DNA from: Gracilibacillus dipsosauri
Lineage (GTDB): Bacteria > Bacillota > Bacilli > Bacillales > Amphibacillaceae
NCBI RefSeq assembly: GCF_003176895.1
Contig: NZ_QGTD01000020.1
Location: 124,001-188,000 of the forward strand
Direction: 5' to 3'
Length of the DNA: 64,000 nt
The position numbers and the translations under genes were made by a program. Below, piece by piece: positions 1-10,248 of this stretch. The notes beneath the pieces were generated by a model that saw nothing but the letters and a program-made list of their open reading frames with translations, made no database searches and was not told the DNA's origin. Positions within the stretch are counted from its first letter, which is position 1, and the number at the start of each line of letters is the position of its first letter.

Positions 1-1106
<1,106 letters not shown>

Positions 1107-2675
1107 CTACCAATGTTCTATTTTTCCTTTCTCATCCTTATATACAACATGCTGGCGATTAAATTTTATTGGAGAATCTAAACCAGCCGCAGCGGCTACT
1201 CTATAAAGTCCTTTTCTCATCGTTATAACATAGTTAGCTGTTCGCCATTTCTTTTCATCAATGACGAGTGCCTTCTGCAATTCTGGATCTGTTGTTGCTA
1301 CACCAACAGGACATGCATTGGATGCACATTTTAATGTTTGAATACATCCTACTGTTATCATGAAGCCACGAGCAATGTTTATAAGATCTGCCCCCATTGC
1401 TAATGCGATAGCTACACGATCAGGAGAAAATAATTTTCCGGAGGCAATGATTTTGACTTGATCTCGTATCTCATATTTTTTTAATGCTTCATCAATTAGT
1501 GGTAATGCAGACCGAATCGGAAGGCCAACACTATCAGCTAACTCTTGGTAGGATGCTCCTGTTCCACCTTCACCACCATCAATTGTAATAAAGTCGGGAC
1601 CGGTAGCTAAATCGCGGATACTTCGTGCTAATTCATCTGCTTCATCAGGACTGCCAACAACAATCTTCATACCAACAGGTTTGCCAGTATGTTGACGAAT
1701 TTGATCAATAAATCCAAACAATGATGGAATATCGCTAAAATCAGTAAAACGATTAGGGCTATCTATAGATTTATATGGCTCAACACGACGAATTCTTGCG
1801 ATTTCTTCTGTTACTTTTTCTCCATCAATGTGACCACCACGTGTTTTCGCTCCTTGGGCCAGCTTTACTTCAAATGCTTTAACTTGAGGTAGTTTACTCT
1901 TTTCAAGTAGTTCATCCCAATCAAAGTTACCATCCCTATCCCGAACACCGAATAGGCCGGGGCCAATTTGCATAATAATATCAACCCCACCTTTTAAATG
2001 ATATTCAGATAATCCCCCCTCCCCTGTATTCATCCAAGTACCTTTAGCAATACCTAGCCCTTCAGACAAAGCCGTAATTGCTTTTTCTCCAAGCGAACCA
2101 TAGCTCATAGCAGACATCCCAATTTGCCCTCTTACTATGAAGGGATGTGTCGTTTTTTCTCCAATTACTATTGCATCCTCTTCTGGTAATAAATAAGCTT
2201 CTGATTCATGTTTTTCAAGCTTTTCTTCTCTATCCATAAACAAGGGATCCTTTAACAGCAAATAACGATATGTAGCTACCCTTGTATCATGATCCATTTT
2301 TAACTCTTCTGTTAGCTTCGGAAACAATGAATTGCGAATATAGAAACCCGCTTCCTCAAAGTCCCTTTGTGATCCAAAACCAATGACATCACGCTTATAT
2401 TTTGCTTTTCGAACAATATGTTGGTAATCCCTACGCGAGAAAGGTTTTCCTTCATTATCATTGTTAAAAAAATATTGTCTGAGCTCTGGTCCAATTTTTT
2501 CAGAAAAGTAACGGATACGTCCGATTACAGGATAATTTCTTAGTACAGGGTGTTGTTTTTGCGATCGGTCTATTAGGTATAGATAGATTCCCATCACGAT
2601 TAGAACAAGCAATATTACCGTAACAAAGATAAAACCAATAATTGTCATGATGTCCGCGATATTCAATCCAATCAA
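1107..2675 (-). CDS. yerD: FMN-binding glutamate synthase-domain protein (YerD-like)
   Basis: 522-residue protein with one N-terminal membrane segment (about residues 8-33) followed by a glutamate synthase central/FMN-binding TIM-barrel domain. The segments GQIGMSAMSYGSLGEKA and TIDGGEGGTGA are typical of the FMN/2-oxoglutarate region of ferredoxin-type glutamate synthases. Cysteines at about 444, 450 and 455 (CIQTLKCASNACPVG) match the [3Fe-4S] cluster motif. There is no amidotransferase domain, so it is not a complete GOGAT; B. subtilis YerD has the same size and build and no settled function. It is monocistronic, convergent with nothing obvious, and its substrate is unknown. Confidence 0.85.
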   Translation of the reverse strand: MIGLNIADIMTIIGFIFVTVILLVLIVMGIYLYLIDRSQKQHPVLRNYPVIGRIRYFSEKIGPELRQYFFNNDNEGKPFSRRDYQHIVRKAKYKRDVIGFGSQRDFEEAGFYIRNSLFPKLTEELKMDHDTRVATYRYLLLKDPLFMDREEKLEKHESEAYLLPEEDAIVIGEKTTHPFIVRGQIGMSAMSYGSLGEKAITALSEGLGIAKGTWMNTGEGGLSEYHLKGGVDIIMQIGPGLFGVRDRDGNFDWDELLEKSKLPQVKAFEVKLAQGAKTRGGHIDGEKVTEEIARIRRVEPYKSIDSPNRFTDFSDIPSLFGFIDQIRQHTGKPVGMKIVVGSPDEADELARSIRDLATGPDFITIDGGEGGTGASYQELADSVGLPIRSALPLIDEALKKYEIRDQVKIIASGKLFSPDRVAIALAMGADLINIARGFMITVGCIQTLKCASNACPVGVATTDPELQKALVIDEKKWRTANYVITMRKGLYRVAAAAGLDSPIKFNRQHVVYKDEKGKIEHW

Positions 2676-3009
2676 CCTACCTTTATAACAGTTGTACCTA
2701 TTTCGAAACCAAACAATTTTAAGATAGCATATGATGGATCATCCTATATTATTCAAAAACAAGTTTCATTGAAGGGAACTTTCTAAGCATTATAAAATTC
2801 ACTTATAGTTCACGCTGTTTACTTGTTTATTCATAAAAGGAACCTCCCGAAAAAACTTTTTATTGTTTTTCCCCCTTAAATAGCTTATTCTCTATACATA
2901 CTCAAAACTCCTTCCAAAATGGCTAAATATTGCTTTATCGATTGGAAGTTGATTGAAAACTTTTTTTATTACTTATATACTATTTATAATTTTAAGTGGG
3001 AGGGGTTTC
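2676..3009. other. Intergenic region without recognised features
   Basis: A 334-bp divergent gap between the yerD-like gene and the methyltransferase gene. It must hold two outward promoters, but I see no convincing -35/-10 pair, hairpin or short ORF with a ribosome binding site. Confidence 0.5.
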
Positions 3010-3762
3010 ATGGCGATTGACTCTTGGAATGCAACATTATATGACCAAAAGCATGTATTTGTCTCAAAATTCGGAGAGGATGTCATTGATCTTTTAGCAC
3101 CAAGGAAAAGGGAAAATATTCTTGATTTAGGCTGTGGTACAGGGGATTTAGCTGAGAGAATCTCGAAATACGGGACAAATGTCATCGGAGTCGACCAATC
3201 GGAAAATATGATCAACAAAGCAAGAGCAAAATATCCTAATATTCATTTCCAAGTACAAGATATCCTACAACTGGACTATTCCAATGAGTTTGATGCTGTG
3301 TTTTCCAATGCTACCCTTCATTGGGTAAAACAACCTGAAATAGCCCTTCGCAACATTCACCATGCTTTAAAGCCTGGAGGAAGATTTGTAGCAGAATTTG
3401 GTGGTCAAGGTAATGTTCAAACTATAACTGACCAATTGAAAAAACATTTAAAAGTTAGTGAGAATTCTGATCGTTACCCATGGTATTTTCCTAGTATTGG
3501 TCAATACTCTGCTCTAATGGAGAAAGTAGGATTTCGAGTTGTATTTGCTCATCACTTTGATCGACCTACCGTTCTTCATGGTGAGGATGGCTTAAGAAAT
3601 TGGATCGAAATGTTCGCTTCTAATATGTTTATAGATATGGATACACAAGCGATGGTGAAAACACTAGAAAGTATTGAAGCCGAAGTAAAAGATAAGTTGT
3701 ATATCGATGGAAAATGGGTAGCAGATTATAAAAGGCTGCGAGTTATCGGTATAAAACAGTAA
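3010..3762 (+). CDS. Class I SAM-dependent methyltransferase
   Basis: 250 residues from an ATG preceded by GGGAGGGG at the right distance; an upstream in-frame ATG at 2953 would add 19 hydrophobic residues and has no ribosome binding site, so it is rejected. Motif I is ILDLGCGTGD (residues 37-46), the acidic ribose-binding residue is Asp62 in VIGVDQS, and FSNATLHWV is the motif IV region. The build resembles trans-aconitate methyltransferase-type small-molecule enzymes. Substrate cannot be read from sequence. It is convergent with, and only 4 bp from, the GNAT gene. Confidence 0.8.
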   Translation: MAIDSWNATLYDQKHVFVSKFGEDVIDLLAPRKRENILDLGCGTGDLAERISKYGTNVIGVDQSENMINKARAKYPNIHFQVQDILQLDYSNEFDAVFSNATLHWVKQPEIALRNIHHALKPGGRFVAEFGGQGNVQTITDQLKKHLKVSENSDRYPWYFPSIGQYSALMEKVGFRVVFAHHFDRPTVLHGEDGLRNWIEMFASNMFIDMDTQAMVKTLESIEAEVKDKLYIDGKWVADYKRLRVIGIKQ

Positions 3763-3766
3763 ATGC

Positions 3767-4267
3767 TCATCTAAGATGGGGTCTATTAATGGCTAAAACC
3801 ATTGTCCAAGAAGTCCCAGACTCACCGCATTTTTGAAATCCTAATTTTTGATATAAGTGTAATGCTGTTAAATTATCTGGGTCGACACTTAGTGATAAGG
3901 AGGAAAAACCATCATCATTAGCCGACTTGATTAAACTTTTCATGAGTATGGTTCCAACTCCTTTTCCTCTTCCTTCACTACTAATCGCAATACCTAATTC
4001 AGGAGTTTGTTCATCGATATAGCCGTAACCTTGGTTTTCTTTTGTAAATAAACGATACCAAGCTGCCCCGATAGGATTACCTTCATTCGTATAAGCAATA
4101 ATGGCTCTATCCCCTTCTCTCCCCCAACCTTCACTGTATTTTTTCAACTGGGATGAAGTTAATAACACTTCCTTGGAAGGCTTATTTTCTGGAATGTAAA
4201 ACGACTCGTATAACATATCTGTGAAAAAGTCAAAATCCTGCTCATTCATTAATTGAATGTTTATCAA
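3767..4267 (-). CDS. GNAT-family N-acetyltransferase
   Basis: 166 residues. The acetyl-CoA pyrophosphate-binding motif is RGKGVG within ELGIAISSEGRGKGVGTILM, followed by the usual DPDNLTALHLYQKLGFQKCG end of the fold. Start is TTG at 4267, set 9 nt after AAAGGAG. Acceptor substrate unknown. The gene stands alone, convergent with the methyltransferase gene. Confidence 0.8.
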   Translation of the reverse strand: MINIQLMNEQDFDFFTDMLYESFYIPENKPSKEVLLTSSQLKKYSEGWGREGDRAIIAYTNEGNPIGAAWYRLFTKENQGYGYIDEQTPELGIAISSEGRGKGVGTILMKSLIKSANDDGFSSLSLSVDPDNLTALHLYQKLGFQKCGESGTSWTMVLAINRPHLR

Positions 4268-4454
4268 TAGAATTATCTCCTTTCTATAGTAAGATTTTCT
4301 TTTTTCATTTTATCATCAACAAGAGAGAATTACTTTAAAAAATTTAGAGCCATCTTGGCGCAATTGACCATGAACATGGCTTGATCCGTGTCGATAACAA
4401 GATCTAATCTAGCTAGAATGAAGATATCATGACAAGAAGAAGGGGGTTGTCTTT

Positions 4455-5840
4455 TTGAAGATCATCATGATTTCACTTGATTCTCTCAGAGCAAACAGAT
4501 TAGGTTGCTATGGATATAGTAAACCAACAAGTCCTTATCTTGATCAAATTGCCTCAGAAGGCGTGCTGTTTGAAAAAGCATTTGCATCTGATATACCAAC
4601 AGAAGTTGCTCATACATCCATTTTCACTGGAAAAGTAGGACTGCGAACAAGAGTAGTCTCGCACGGATCACAACTAAGTATCCTTTCTAAATCTACACAA
4701 TGGCTACCCACTATGTTACGCCAATCTGGATTTACAACTGGTGCTGTAGATAACTTATACCAATTAAAAGAATGGTTTGCACGAGGATTTCGTTACTATA
4801 TTAATAGTGTTGGAAATAGACGTTGGATCGACGGTGCCACGATAAATGAACTGGCGAAACCTTGGCTCAGGGAGCACAAAGATGAAGACTTTTTTCTATT
4901 CCTTCATTACTGGGATCCTCATACTCCATACTTACCTCCAAAAGAATATGTGAAAAATTTTTATGATTTCAGCAAAGACCCTTATGATAAACAAAACAAG
5001 AGTATGGAACCAGCCTATAGTCATTTAGCCTATCCTTTTTTTAAACATCATCATTTTGACTTATTAGGTCCTGTCACAGATGCTGAATACGTCAATGCAT
5101 TATATGATGCAGAAGTACGCTACTTAGATGATAAATTAAGGGAAATAGATGACTATTTAGAGAGACTGAATATTAAGGAAGAAACAATGCTTATTATTTT
5201 TGGTGATCACGGGGAAAGTTTAACAGAACATGACATCTACTGGGATCATTGTGGCCTATATGATACAACCGTACAAGTTCCATTGATTATAAGATGGCCT
5301 AACCAAATCCCTGAAGGAAGAAGAGTAAAAGGAATGGTTCAACAAGTCGACTTGATGCCTACGATCTTGGAAGCAATTGATTTATCTTCCACATTACTAA
5401 AAGACATTGATGGTAAAAGTTTATGGCCGTCTATGTTGGGGGAAACTAACGGAACAGAGTCCACTATCTATTTAAGTGAATGTGCATGGCAAGCAGCAAG
5501 AGGTGTAAGGAATGATCGTTTCAAATTGATTCGTACAAGAGACAGTGGCCCCTTCTCTCGTCCACCAAGGGAATTATATGATTTGCACCACGATCCACAA
5601 GAAACAGTAAATCTAATACATTCTCATCCTCAGATTGCAGACAAACTAGAGAATCAACTAGATAATTGGATCGAGAGCATTTTAGAAGGGCAAGAAGACC
5701 CGATGGAAATGCAACTGGAACAAGAAGGTCTTCCCTTCCATAGAAGAATTGAAGAAATTCTAAGGTATGTAGGGCTAACCTGGGAGGATTGGTTAAAGAA
5801 TCCTTCCTCCAAAAGACTCGAGAAACTTTTACAAAAATAA
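4455..5840 (+). CDS. Sulfatase-fold (alkaline phosphatase superfamily) hydrolase with Thr nucleophile position
   Basis: 461 residues, cytoplasmic (no signal peptide). Metal-site features of the sulfatase fold are present: Asp9 in ISLDSLR, HYWDPHTPY, and FGDHGES. At the place where type I sulfatases carry the C/S-x-P-x-R formylglycine motif, this protein has T-E-V-A-H (Thr49-His53, aligned through the following TSIFTG). The Lys usually found in the DKG(T/S)LYE segment is replaced by DHCGLYD. Thr is the nucleophile in phosphodiesterase branches of the same superfamily such as NPP and LtaS, so hydrolysis of a phosphoester or a non-formylglycine mechanism is likely (inference). Start is TTG at 4455 after AAGGGGG. 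It faces the minus-strand sugar island, whose member at 6722 is a paralogue. Confidence 0.8.
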   Translation: MKIIMISLDSLRANRLGCYGYSKPTSPYLDQIASEGVLFEKAFASDIPTEVAHTSIFTGKVGLRTRVVSHGSQLSILSKSTQWLPTMLRQSGFTTGAVDNLYQLKEWFARGFRYYINSVGNRRWIDGATINELAKPWLREHKDEDFFLFLHYWDPHTPYLPPKEYVKNFYDFSKDPYDKQNKSMEPAYSHLAYPFFKHHHFDLLGPVTDAEYVNALYDAEVRYLDDKLREIDDYLERLNIKEETMLIIFGDHGESLTEHDIYWDHCGLYDTTVQVPLIIRWPNQIPEGRRVKGMVQQVDLMPTILEAIDLSSTLLKDIDGKSLWPSMLGETNGTESTIYLSECAWQAARGVRNDRFKLIRTRDSGPFSRPPRELYDLHHDPQETVNLIHSHPQIADKLENQLDNWIESILEGQEDPMEMQLEQEGLPFHRRIEEILRYVGLTWEDWLKNPSSKRLEKLLQK

Positions 5841-5851
5841 ACGAGTATTCT

Positions 5852-5931
5852 ATTCGACGTGAAGGAATAAACGTCGAATGGAATTACTCCTGTCCAACAA
5901 AACATCATCTAATCCTTTAAGACTAGATGAT
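5852..5931. terminator. Two hairpins between convergent genes
   Basis: ATTCGACGT (5852-5860) pairs with ACGTCGAAT (5871-5879), and ATCATCTA (5904-5911) pairs with TAGATGAT (5924-5931). They lie between the plus-strand sulfatase-like gene and the minus-strand yesL-like gene. T-runs are weak, so termination is probable but not certain. Confidence 0.45.
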
Positions 5932-5957
5932 CTATTATTATATTCATTTCTCACTAC

Positions 5958-6572
5958 TTAAACGCTTTTTAATCGCCAAATATTAGAAAAGGACTGATAT
6001 GCAGAAAACATCACTAAAAAGGCAAATAGACTAGGTCCTATCATAACCACTAGCCCTAAGAAATTCCTGAGCAATAAGTATAGTATAATACTTCCGGCAG
6101 CTATCATCAATGTAGAAAGGGGAGATACGATCATCGTTAAAAAGGAGTGTTTTAACACGCTGATAACGGACATTTTATAATGAACAAAAACCGGAAATGC
6201 GTACAAGGCTGTTAAGATATACATAAAGGTTAACACGGCAACTACGTAAGAGATAATCGTTATCCAAGCATTATTACTGGCATGCTGAAGCAATTGAAAA
6301 TCAATATATAAAGTGATTCCAACAACAAACAGAATCAGCCCCAGCAAATTACTCTTTATAAAATCCTCTTTATAAAACAACCAAAAACTCCTTAGTATTG
6401 GAATGTCTGTATCACCCATGATCCATTTTCGAAAAATCGCAAACATGGAAATAGTAGCTGGTATCAAACCAAACAGAAACAAACCTATTAGAGAAAAACT
6501 AATCCATAACAGATTAACATAGATGAACTTTATTATCCATTCAGGAATTTTAAGTATACCAAAAGTCCCCAT
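5958..6572 (-). CDS. YesL-family (DUF624) membrane protein
   Basis: 204 residues with about five hydrophobic segments. The opening, with GILKIPEWIIKFIYVNLLWI and then GLIPATISMFAIFRKW, is typical of the YesL/DUF624 family, whose genes regularly accompany binding-protein sugar importers in Bacilli; its biochemical role is unknown. The start is ATG at 6572 after AAAGGAGGG; a longer frame upstream runs through a repeat element and is not used. It is the last gene of the minus-strand sulfatase/AraC arm of the sugar island. Confidence 0.8.
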   Translation of the reverse strand: MGTFGILKIPEWIIKFIYVNLLWISFSLIGLFLFGLIPATISMFAIFRKWIMGDTDIPILRSFWLFYKEDFIKSNLLGLILFVVGITLYIDFQLLQHASNNAWITIISYVVAVLTFMYILTALYAFPVFVHYKMSVISVLKHSFLTMIVSPLSTLMIAAGSIILYLLLRNFLGLVVMIGPSLFAFLVMFSAYQSFSNIWRLKSV

Positions 6573-6591
6573 AAGCTTCCCTCCTTTTAGA

Positions 6592-6720
6592 GAACGGGAC
6601 AAAAGAGTAGGAAGAAGAAAAATACGAACATTAATATTTGTGCACAGCATTCTGCTTACTTTGCAAAGTGGCAGAGTCAAGCTGGTTCAGGTTCTCATTC
6701 TCCCCTATTGTCCCAGTCTC
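6592..6720. repeat. Dispersed intergenic repeat, copy A
   Basis: About 129 bp between the sulfatase-like gene and the yesL-like gene. It opens with GGGACAAAAGAGTAG, contains GAACATTAATATTTGTGCAC, and closes with CCCCTATTGTCCCAGTCT. The same landmarks in the same order occur at 43917-44032. The ends are imperfect inverted repeats (GGGACAA / TTGTCCC), so the transcript can fold on itself. Confidence 0.65.
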
Positions 6721-6721
6721 T

Positions 6722-8095
6722 TTATTTGGCTTGAATCTTTCGTGCATTGGATATCGAACCAAGATATAACTTATCATAAGCTTCTTGAGAAGATTTTAGT
6801 GGTCCTTCCTCTAATCCGTGATAATGAATATTTGTATAGATAGGATTTACCCTTCCGGTCTCTGCTTCACGTTCAGCAATATAATTTTTCATTCTTTGCT
6901 GTAAAACGTTTACCATTTCAGGTTCTTCACTAGCTAGATTATGAATTTCCTCAGGATCCTTCACCAAATGATATAATTCTATTTCTGGTTTAAAATGAAA
7001 ATCTGGCTCCAATGCTTGGATCAGCTTCCATTCTGGTGTACGCCAGCCATGCTTTCTCATCCATGTACATTCCGTGATATAAAACTCTGCTATTGGTGCC
7101 AATTCCTCCCCTTTTATAGCACGGGCTAGACTTTGTCCATTAAAAGCAATATCTGTTTCAATCCCTAATAACTCTAAAATAGTTGGTGTTATATCTTGGA
7201 TCACCGTAGTATCTGTGATACGTTTTCCTTCCGTTAATTGTCCAGGGAACTTAAGAATGAGGGGAACAATTAAACAATTGTCATACATGCCATGATGATC
7301 AAAAAAGCATTCATGCTCATATAATGTCTCACCGTGATCTGATGTCAACACGATCAATGTCTCTTCTTCAATTCCTAACTCTTCTACCGTAGTAAAAATA
7401 TGCTGAATACATGCATCCATATAGGCTATAGCGCCTTCGTATTGGGCGCATACATAGCGTTGATCGGTAACTCCTTGTGGAATCCATGACTTAAAAAAGT
7501 CTGCATGTGGTTTAAAGTTATACACAGGTTCCATCGATTGATTGGTTGGATCTTTTTCATCACCATCATAGAAAATGCGTTCAAATGGTCTTGGTGGCAA
7601 ATACGGTGAGTGAGGATCCATATGTCTTAAAAATAAAAAGAATGGTTTATCTTCTTTATTCAGCCGCTTTAATTCAGGAATAGCTACTTCATTCAAATTT
7701 TCGGCTTTTGGACATCTTCCTGTTTCGTCAGGCTGCCATGCTTCATATTCTAAGTATTTTTGAAATCCTCTTGAAGAAGGGTTATTGGTAAAACCAATAC
7801 ATGTTGTATTATAATCATGTTGCGCCAAAATTTCTGGTAATGTTTTCACATGATTTCCTAGGCCTCCTTGATGTCTTAACGCCACAACATCCGTACCAAA
7901 GCAATCCATACCTGTAAGCATAGAAGCATATGCTGGCGTAGTCGGTATACTCGGACTGAAATGATTTTCAAATAACACTCCTTCACTTGCAATTTTGTCC
8001 ATGTGTGGTGTAGTCAAGCGATGATATCCGTAACTACTCATATAATCACGTCTTAAACTATCGATACCAAACATAATAACATTCGGTTTTTTCAT
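6722..8095 (-). CDS. Sulfatase-fold hydrolase, second Thr-type paralogue
   Basis: 457 residues from ATG at 8095 (AGGGAGGA upstream). Metal-binding features: FGIDSLRRD near residue 9-17, RHMDPHSPYLPP and TSDHGETL. The formylglycine position holds T-T-P-A-Y (Thr52-Tyr56, before ASMLTG), so both Cys and Arg of C-x-P-x-R are gone; DHHGMYD replaces the usual Lys-containing segment. It shares the PHxPYLPP, SDHGE and DHxG(L/M)YD blocks with the protein at 4455, so the two form one subfamily. It lies directly downstream of the AraC regulator gene (25 bp gap) and is probably cotranscribed with it. Substrate is unknown; a sulfate or phosphate ester released from the imported sugar is the likely class. 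Confidence 0.8.
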   Translation of the reverse strand: MKKPNVIMFGIDSLRRDYMSSYGYHRLTTPHMDKIASEGVLFENHFSPSIPTTPAYASMLTGMDCFGTDVVALRHQGGLGNHVKTLPEILAQHDYNTTCIGFTNNPSSRGFQKYLEYEAWQPDETGRCPKAENLNEVAIPELKRLNKEDKPFFLFLRHMDPHSPYLPPRPFERIFYDGDEKDPTNQSMEPVYNFKPHADFFKSWIPQGVTDQRYVCAQYEGAIAYMDACIQHIFTTVEELGIEEETLIVLTSDHGETLYEHECFFDHHGMYDNCLIVPLILKFPGQLTEGKRITDTTVIQDITPTILELLGIETDIAFNGQSLARAIKGEELAPIAEFYITECTWMRKHGWRTPEWKLIQALEPDFHFKPEIELYHLVKDPEEIHNLASEEPEMVNVLQQRMKNYIAEREAETGRVNPIYTNIHYHGLEEGPLKSSQEAYDKLYLGSISNARKIQAK

Positions 8096-8120
8096 TATAG
8101 AATCCTCCCTATACAATTGA

Positions 8121-9071
8121 TTAACAGCCTGGCAGATCACTTTGTAAGGTTTCTACATTACTTTGATCACGATATTTTCCAGGTGAGCAACCGACCTTCC
8201 TCGTAAATAATCGAGTGAAAAATGCCGGATCATCATAACCTACGTCCATCGCAATCCAAATTACCTTTTCATTCGTCTCTGTTAACAATTTCATTGCTCT
8301 TGTAATCCGAATGTGATGAATAAACTCAATAACTGTCTTTCCTGTCTCCGCCTTGAAAGTTCGATTCAAATGACGAGTACTAATATTGAATAGTTCAGAT
8401 AGACTAGCAATGGTTATCTTCTGATCGTAATGTCTTTCCAAATAACCGCAAATCCGTTGTATAAACATTTTCCTTTCATGTGCTTTAACATTTAATGGTT
8501 CTGTAATAACGTTTTGTCTTACGTAGATTCTCGATAATACAATAAGCAACTGTACTAGTTGTAGGCGAATTAAAGGAGAATATCCCTTTCTTTTACTTTT
8601 AAATTCGTCTGCAAGTTCTTCTAACTTAGCTCGAATATCTTCTGCCTCTTGTCCTCTTAATTTTAAGCAACGATGGAATCGTTCGCATTTTTCTAAAAAT
8701 GGATGTACATAGAAATAGTCCATCGATTCAGATATTCCTAGTCCACGTAACCATGCTTCATTAAATAAGCTAGGCATGAAAAGACAATTAACAATCCCTA
8801 ATTCACTATTTGGTTTGACTTGATAGGTGTGTACTTCCCCAGGATTAATGATGAAGACATCCCCTTTTGATAATGGATAGTGCTCCCCTTCAAAAAGATG
8901 CTCCGCCTCGCCTTCTGTGACATAAACTAACTCAATAAAATCATGTGCGTGTATTGGTGGTGTGTTACGGGTTGTATGAACAGTATGGTCAATCCAGAAT
9001 GGAAACTCTTCTTCTTCCATATACAAACTGCTTTCTATCCTCAATTCACATCCCACTCCTTTCACAATCAT
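8121..9071 (-). CDS. AraC-family transcriptional regulator
   Basis: Up to 316 residues: an N-terminal cupin sensor (HAHDFIELVYVTEGEAEHLF, FIINPGEVHTY) and a C-terminal double helix-turn-helix (about residues 205-305, with ISTRHLNRTFKAETGKT and VGYDDPAFFTRLFTRKVG). The start is uncertain: AAAGGAG lies inside the first codons of the ATG frame at 9071, so TTG at 9044 may be the true start. Its position between the importer operon and the sulfatase-like gene marks it as the local regulator of the island, probably responding to a sugar. Confidence 0.88.
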   Translation of the reverse strand: MIVKGVGCELRIESSLYMEEEEFPFWIDHTVHTTRNTPPIHAHDFIELVYVTEGEAEHLFEGEHYPLSKGDVFIINPGEVHTYQVKPNSELGIVNCLFMPSLFNEAWLRGLGISESMDYFYVHPFLEKCERFHRCLKLRGQEAEDIRAKLEELADEFKSKRKGYSPLIRLQLVQLLIVLSRIYVRQNVITEPLNVKAHERKMFIQRICGYLERHYDQKITIASLSELFNISTRHLNRTFKAETGKTVIEFIHHIRITRAMKLLTETNEKVIWIAMDVGYDDPAFFTRLFTRKVGCSPGKYRDQSNVETLQSDLPGC

Positions 9072-9143
9072 TTTTTTACTCGTTAGAATTTGCCAAGCTA
9101 ATTCACAAAATAATTAATTATTCGCTGATAATAGGAGACCTTT

Positions 9144-9173
9144 ATCAGTGGGGGCTTCGTCGTCCCCACTGAT
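9144..9173. terminator. ATCAGTGGGG hairpin, downstream of oxidoreductase gene
   Basis: ATCAGTGGGG (9144-9153) pairs perfectly with CCCCACTGAT (9164-9173) around a 10-nt loop. It lies between the stop of the Gfo/Idh gene and the start of araC on the minus strand. No strong poly-T follows on either strand. The same stem is found again at 58340-58368. Confidence 0.5.
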
Positions 9174-9234
9174 TTTAGACAATCTTATTGTTCGTTTAAT
9201 CGAATACGCTTACGAATTCATGCTATGGTTTATG

Positions 9235-10248
9235 TTAAATTTCCTTATCTATTTTGGGAACTTCCATAACCTTACCATTTGCCATTTGTGATTGAATAGC
9301 TGCTTCGATTACTTCCTGACTAGCGAGTGCATGCACACCTGATGCTTCCATATTGTCGGGTTCTACTTCATCTAATATTTGCTTGATAAAATGGTCTAAT
9401 CTATTTTTAAATGTCTTTTGAAAACTACCAACACCGGTCATGATAGAATTCCGCAAAACTAGTAATTCTTCATTCTCATGTGGATAATACGTGAAATTTT
9501 CATAGACATTGTCAATAACAAATCGCCCTTTATTCCCAGCCACTTCACAGTATTCTATCGGATGACGACCAGACATATCATAACTACCAGTCAAATGACC
9601 AACAGCGCCAGAGGCAAACTCTAGATTAATGGAAGCGGTTGACCAAATATTTCGCCCAGGTGCCTTTGTCATAAAAGCTTGCACTCGTTTAATATCACCT
9701 GCAAAATAACGGATCACATCAATCGAATGTGGATGAAGTGCCCGTAAGTGGAACCATGGACTTGTTTCATTCGGGTTTTGGATCGTTAGTTTCATATTTA
9801 CGAAAAGTATTGTGCCTAAATCACCTTTTTCGATTAATTCTTTGCCTTTATAAGCTACTGGAACGAAACGATGATTTAAATTACTTACTAGGCGAACATT
9901 CTTCTGAGAGGCAAGTCGAACCATTTCGCGAGCTTTTTCGATATTATTGGAAATGGGTTTTTCCACGAGCACATCTTTTCCTGCTTCTATTGCCATTACG
10001 GTAGGAGTATAATGATCTCCACCATTTTCCTCTCCCGCTGTAGCAATACTTATAATATCTATTTCCTCTTCCTTCAGCATTGTCGCCATATCTTGATACG
10101 CCTGGATTCCGTACAGATTAGCCATAGCTTGTGCACGCTCTTCGATTAAATCACATGCCGCAACCAATTTTACATCTGGATTTTCACTATAATATTTACA
10201 ATGTATTTTTCCGATATTACCAACACCGACAACTGCTACTTTTAACAC
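9235..10248 (-). CDS. Gfo/Idh/MocA-family NAD(P)-dependent oxidoreductase A
   Basis: 337 residues. Rossmann fingerprint GVGNIG (8-13), EKP at 96-98, and the active-site stretch RALHPHSIDVIRYF. The family oxidises or epimerises cyclic polyols and sugars. GTG start at 10248 overlaps the end of the TIM-barrel gene, so the two are translationally coupled. It is closely similar along its whole length to the protein at 14394, indicating a duplication inside the island. Substrate unknown; inositol-like or keto-sugar chemistry is suggested by the TIM-barrel partner. Confidence 0.85.
   Translation of the reverse strand: MLKVAVVGVGNIGKIHCKYYSENPDVKLVAACDLIEERAQAMANLYGIQAYQDMATMLKEEEIDIISIATAGEENGGDHYTPTVMAIEAGKDVLVEKPISNNIEKAREMVRLASQKNVRLVSNLNHRFVPVAYKGKELIEKGDLGTILFVNMKLTIQNPNETSPWFHLRALHPHSIDVIRYFAGDIKRVQAFMTKAPGRNIWSTASINLEFASGAVGHLTGSYDMSGRHPIEYCEVAGNKGRFVIDNVYENFTYYPHENEELLVLRNSIMTGVGSFQKTFKNRLDHFIKQILDEVEPDNMEASGVHALASQEVIEAAIQSQMANGKVMEVPKIDKEI

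Noticed and set aside
4455-8140. Linking the sulfatase-like genes to sqdB as a sulfoquinovose or sulfolipid pathway
   Set aside because: The enzymes lack the sulfatase nucleophile, sulfoquinovose carries a C-S bond that sulfatases do not cut, and the genes are separated by unrelated ones.
9185-9225. CGTAAGCGTATTCG as a second cre site near the end of the oxidoreductase A gene
   Set aside because: The outer TG and CA required by the consensus are missing, and it lies downstream of the gene, not at a promoter.
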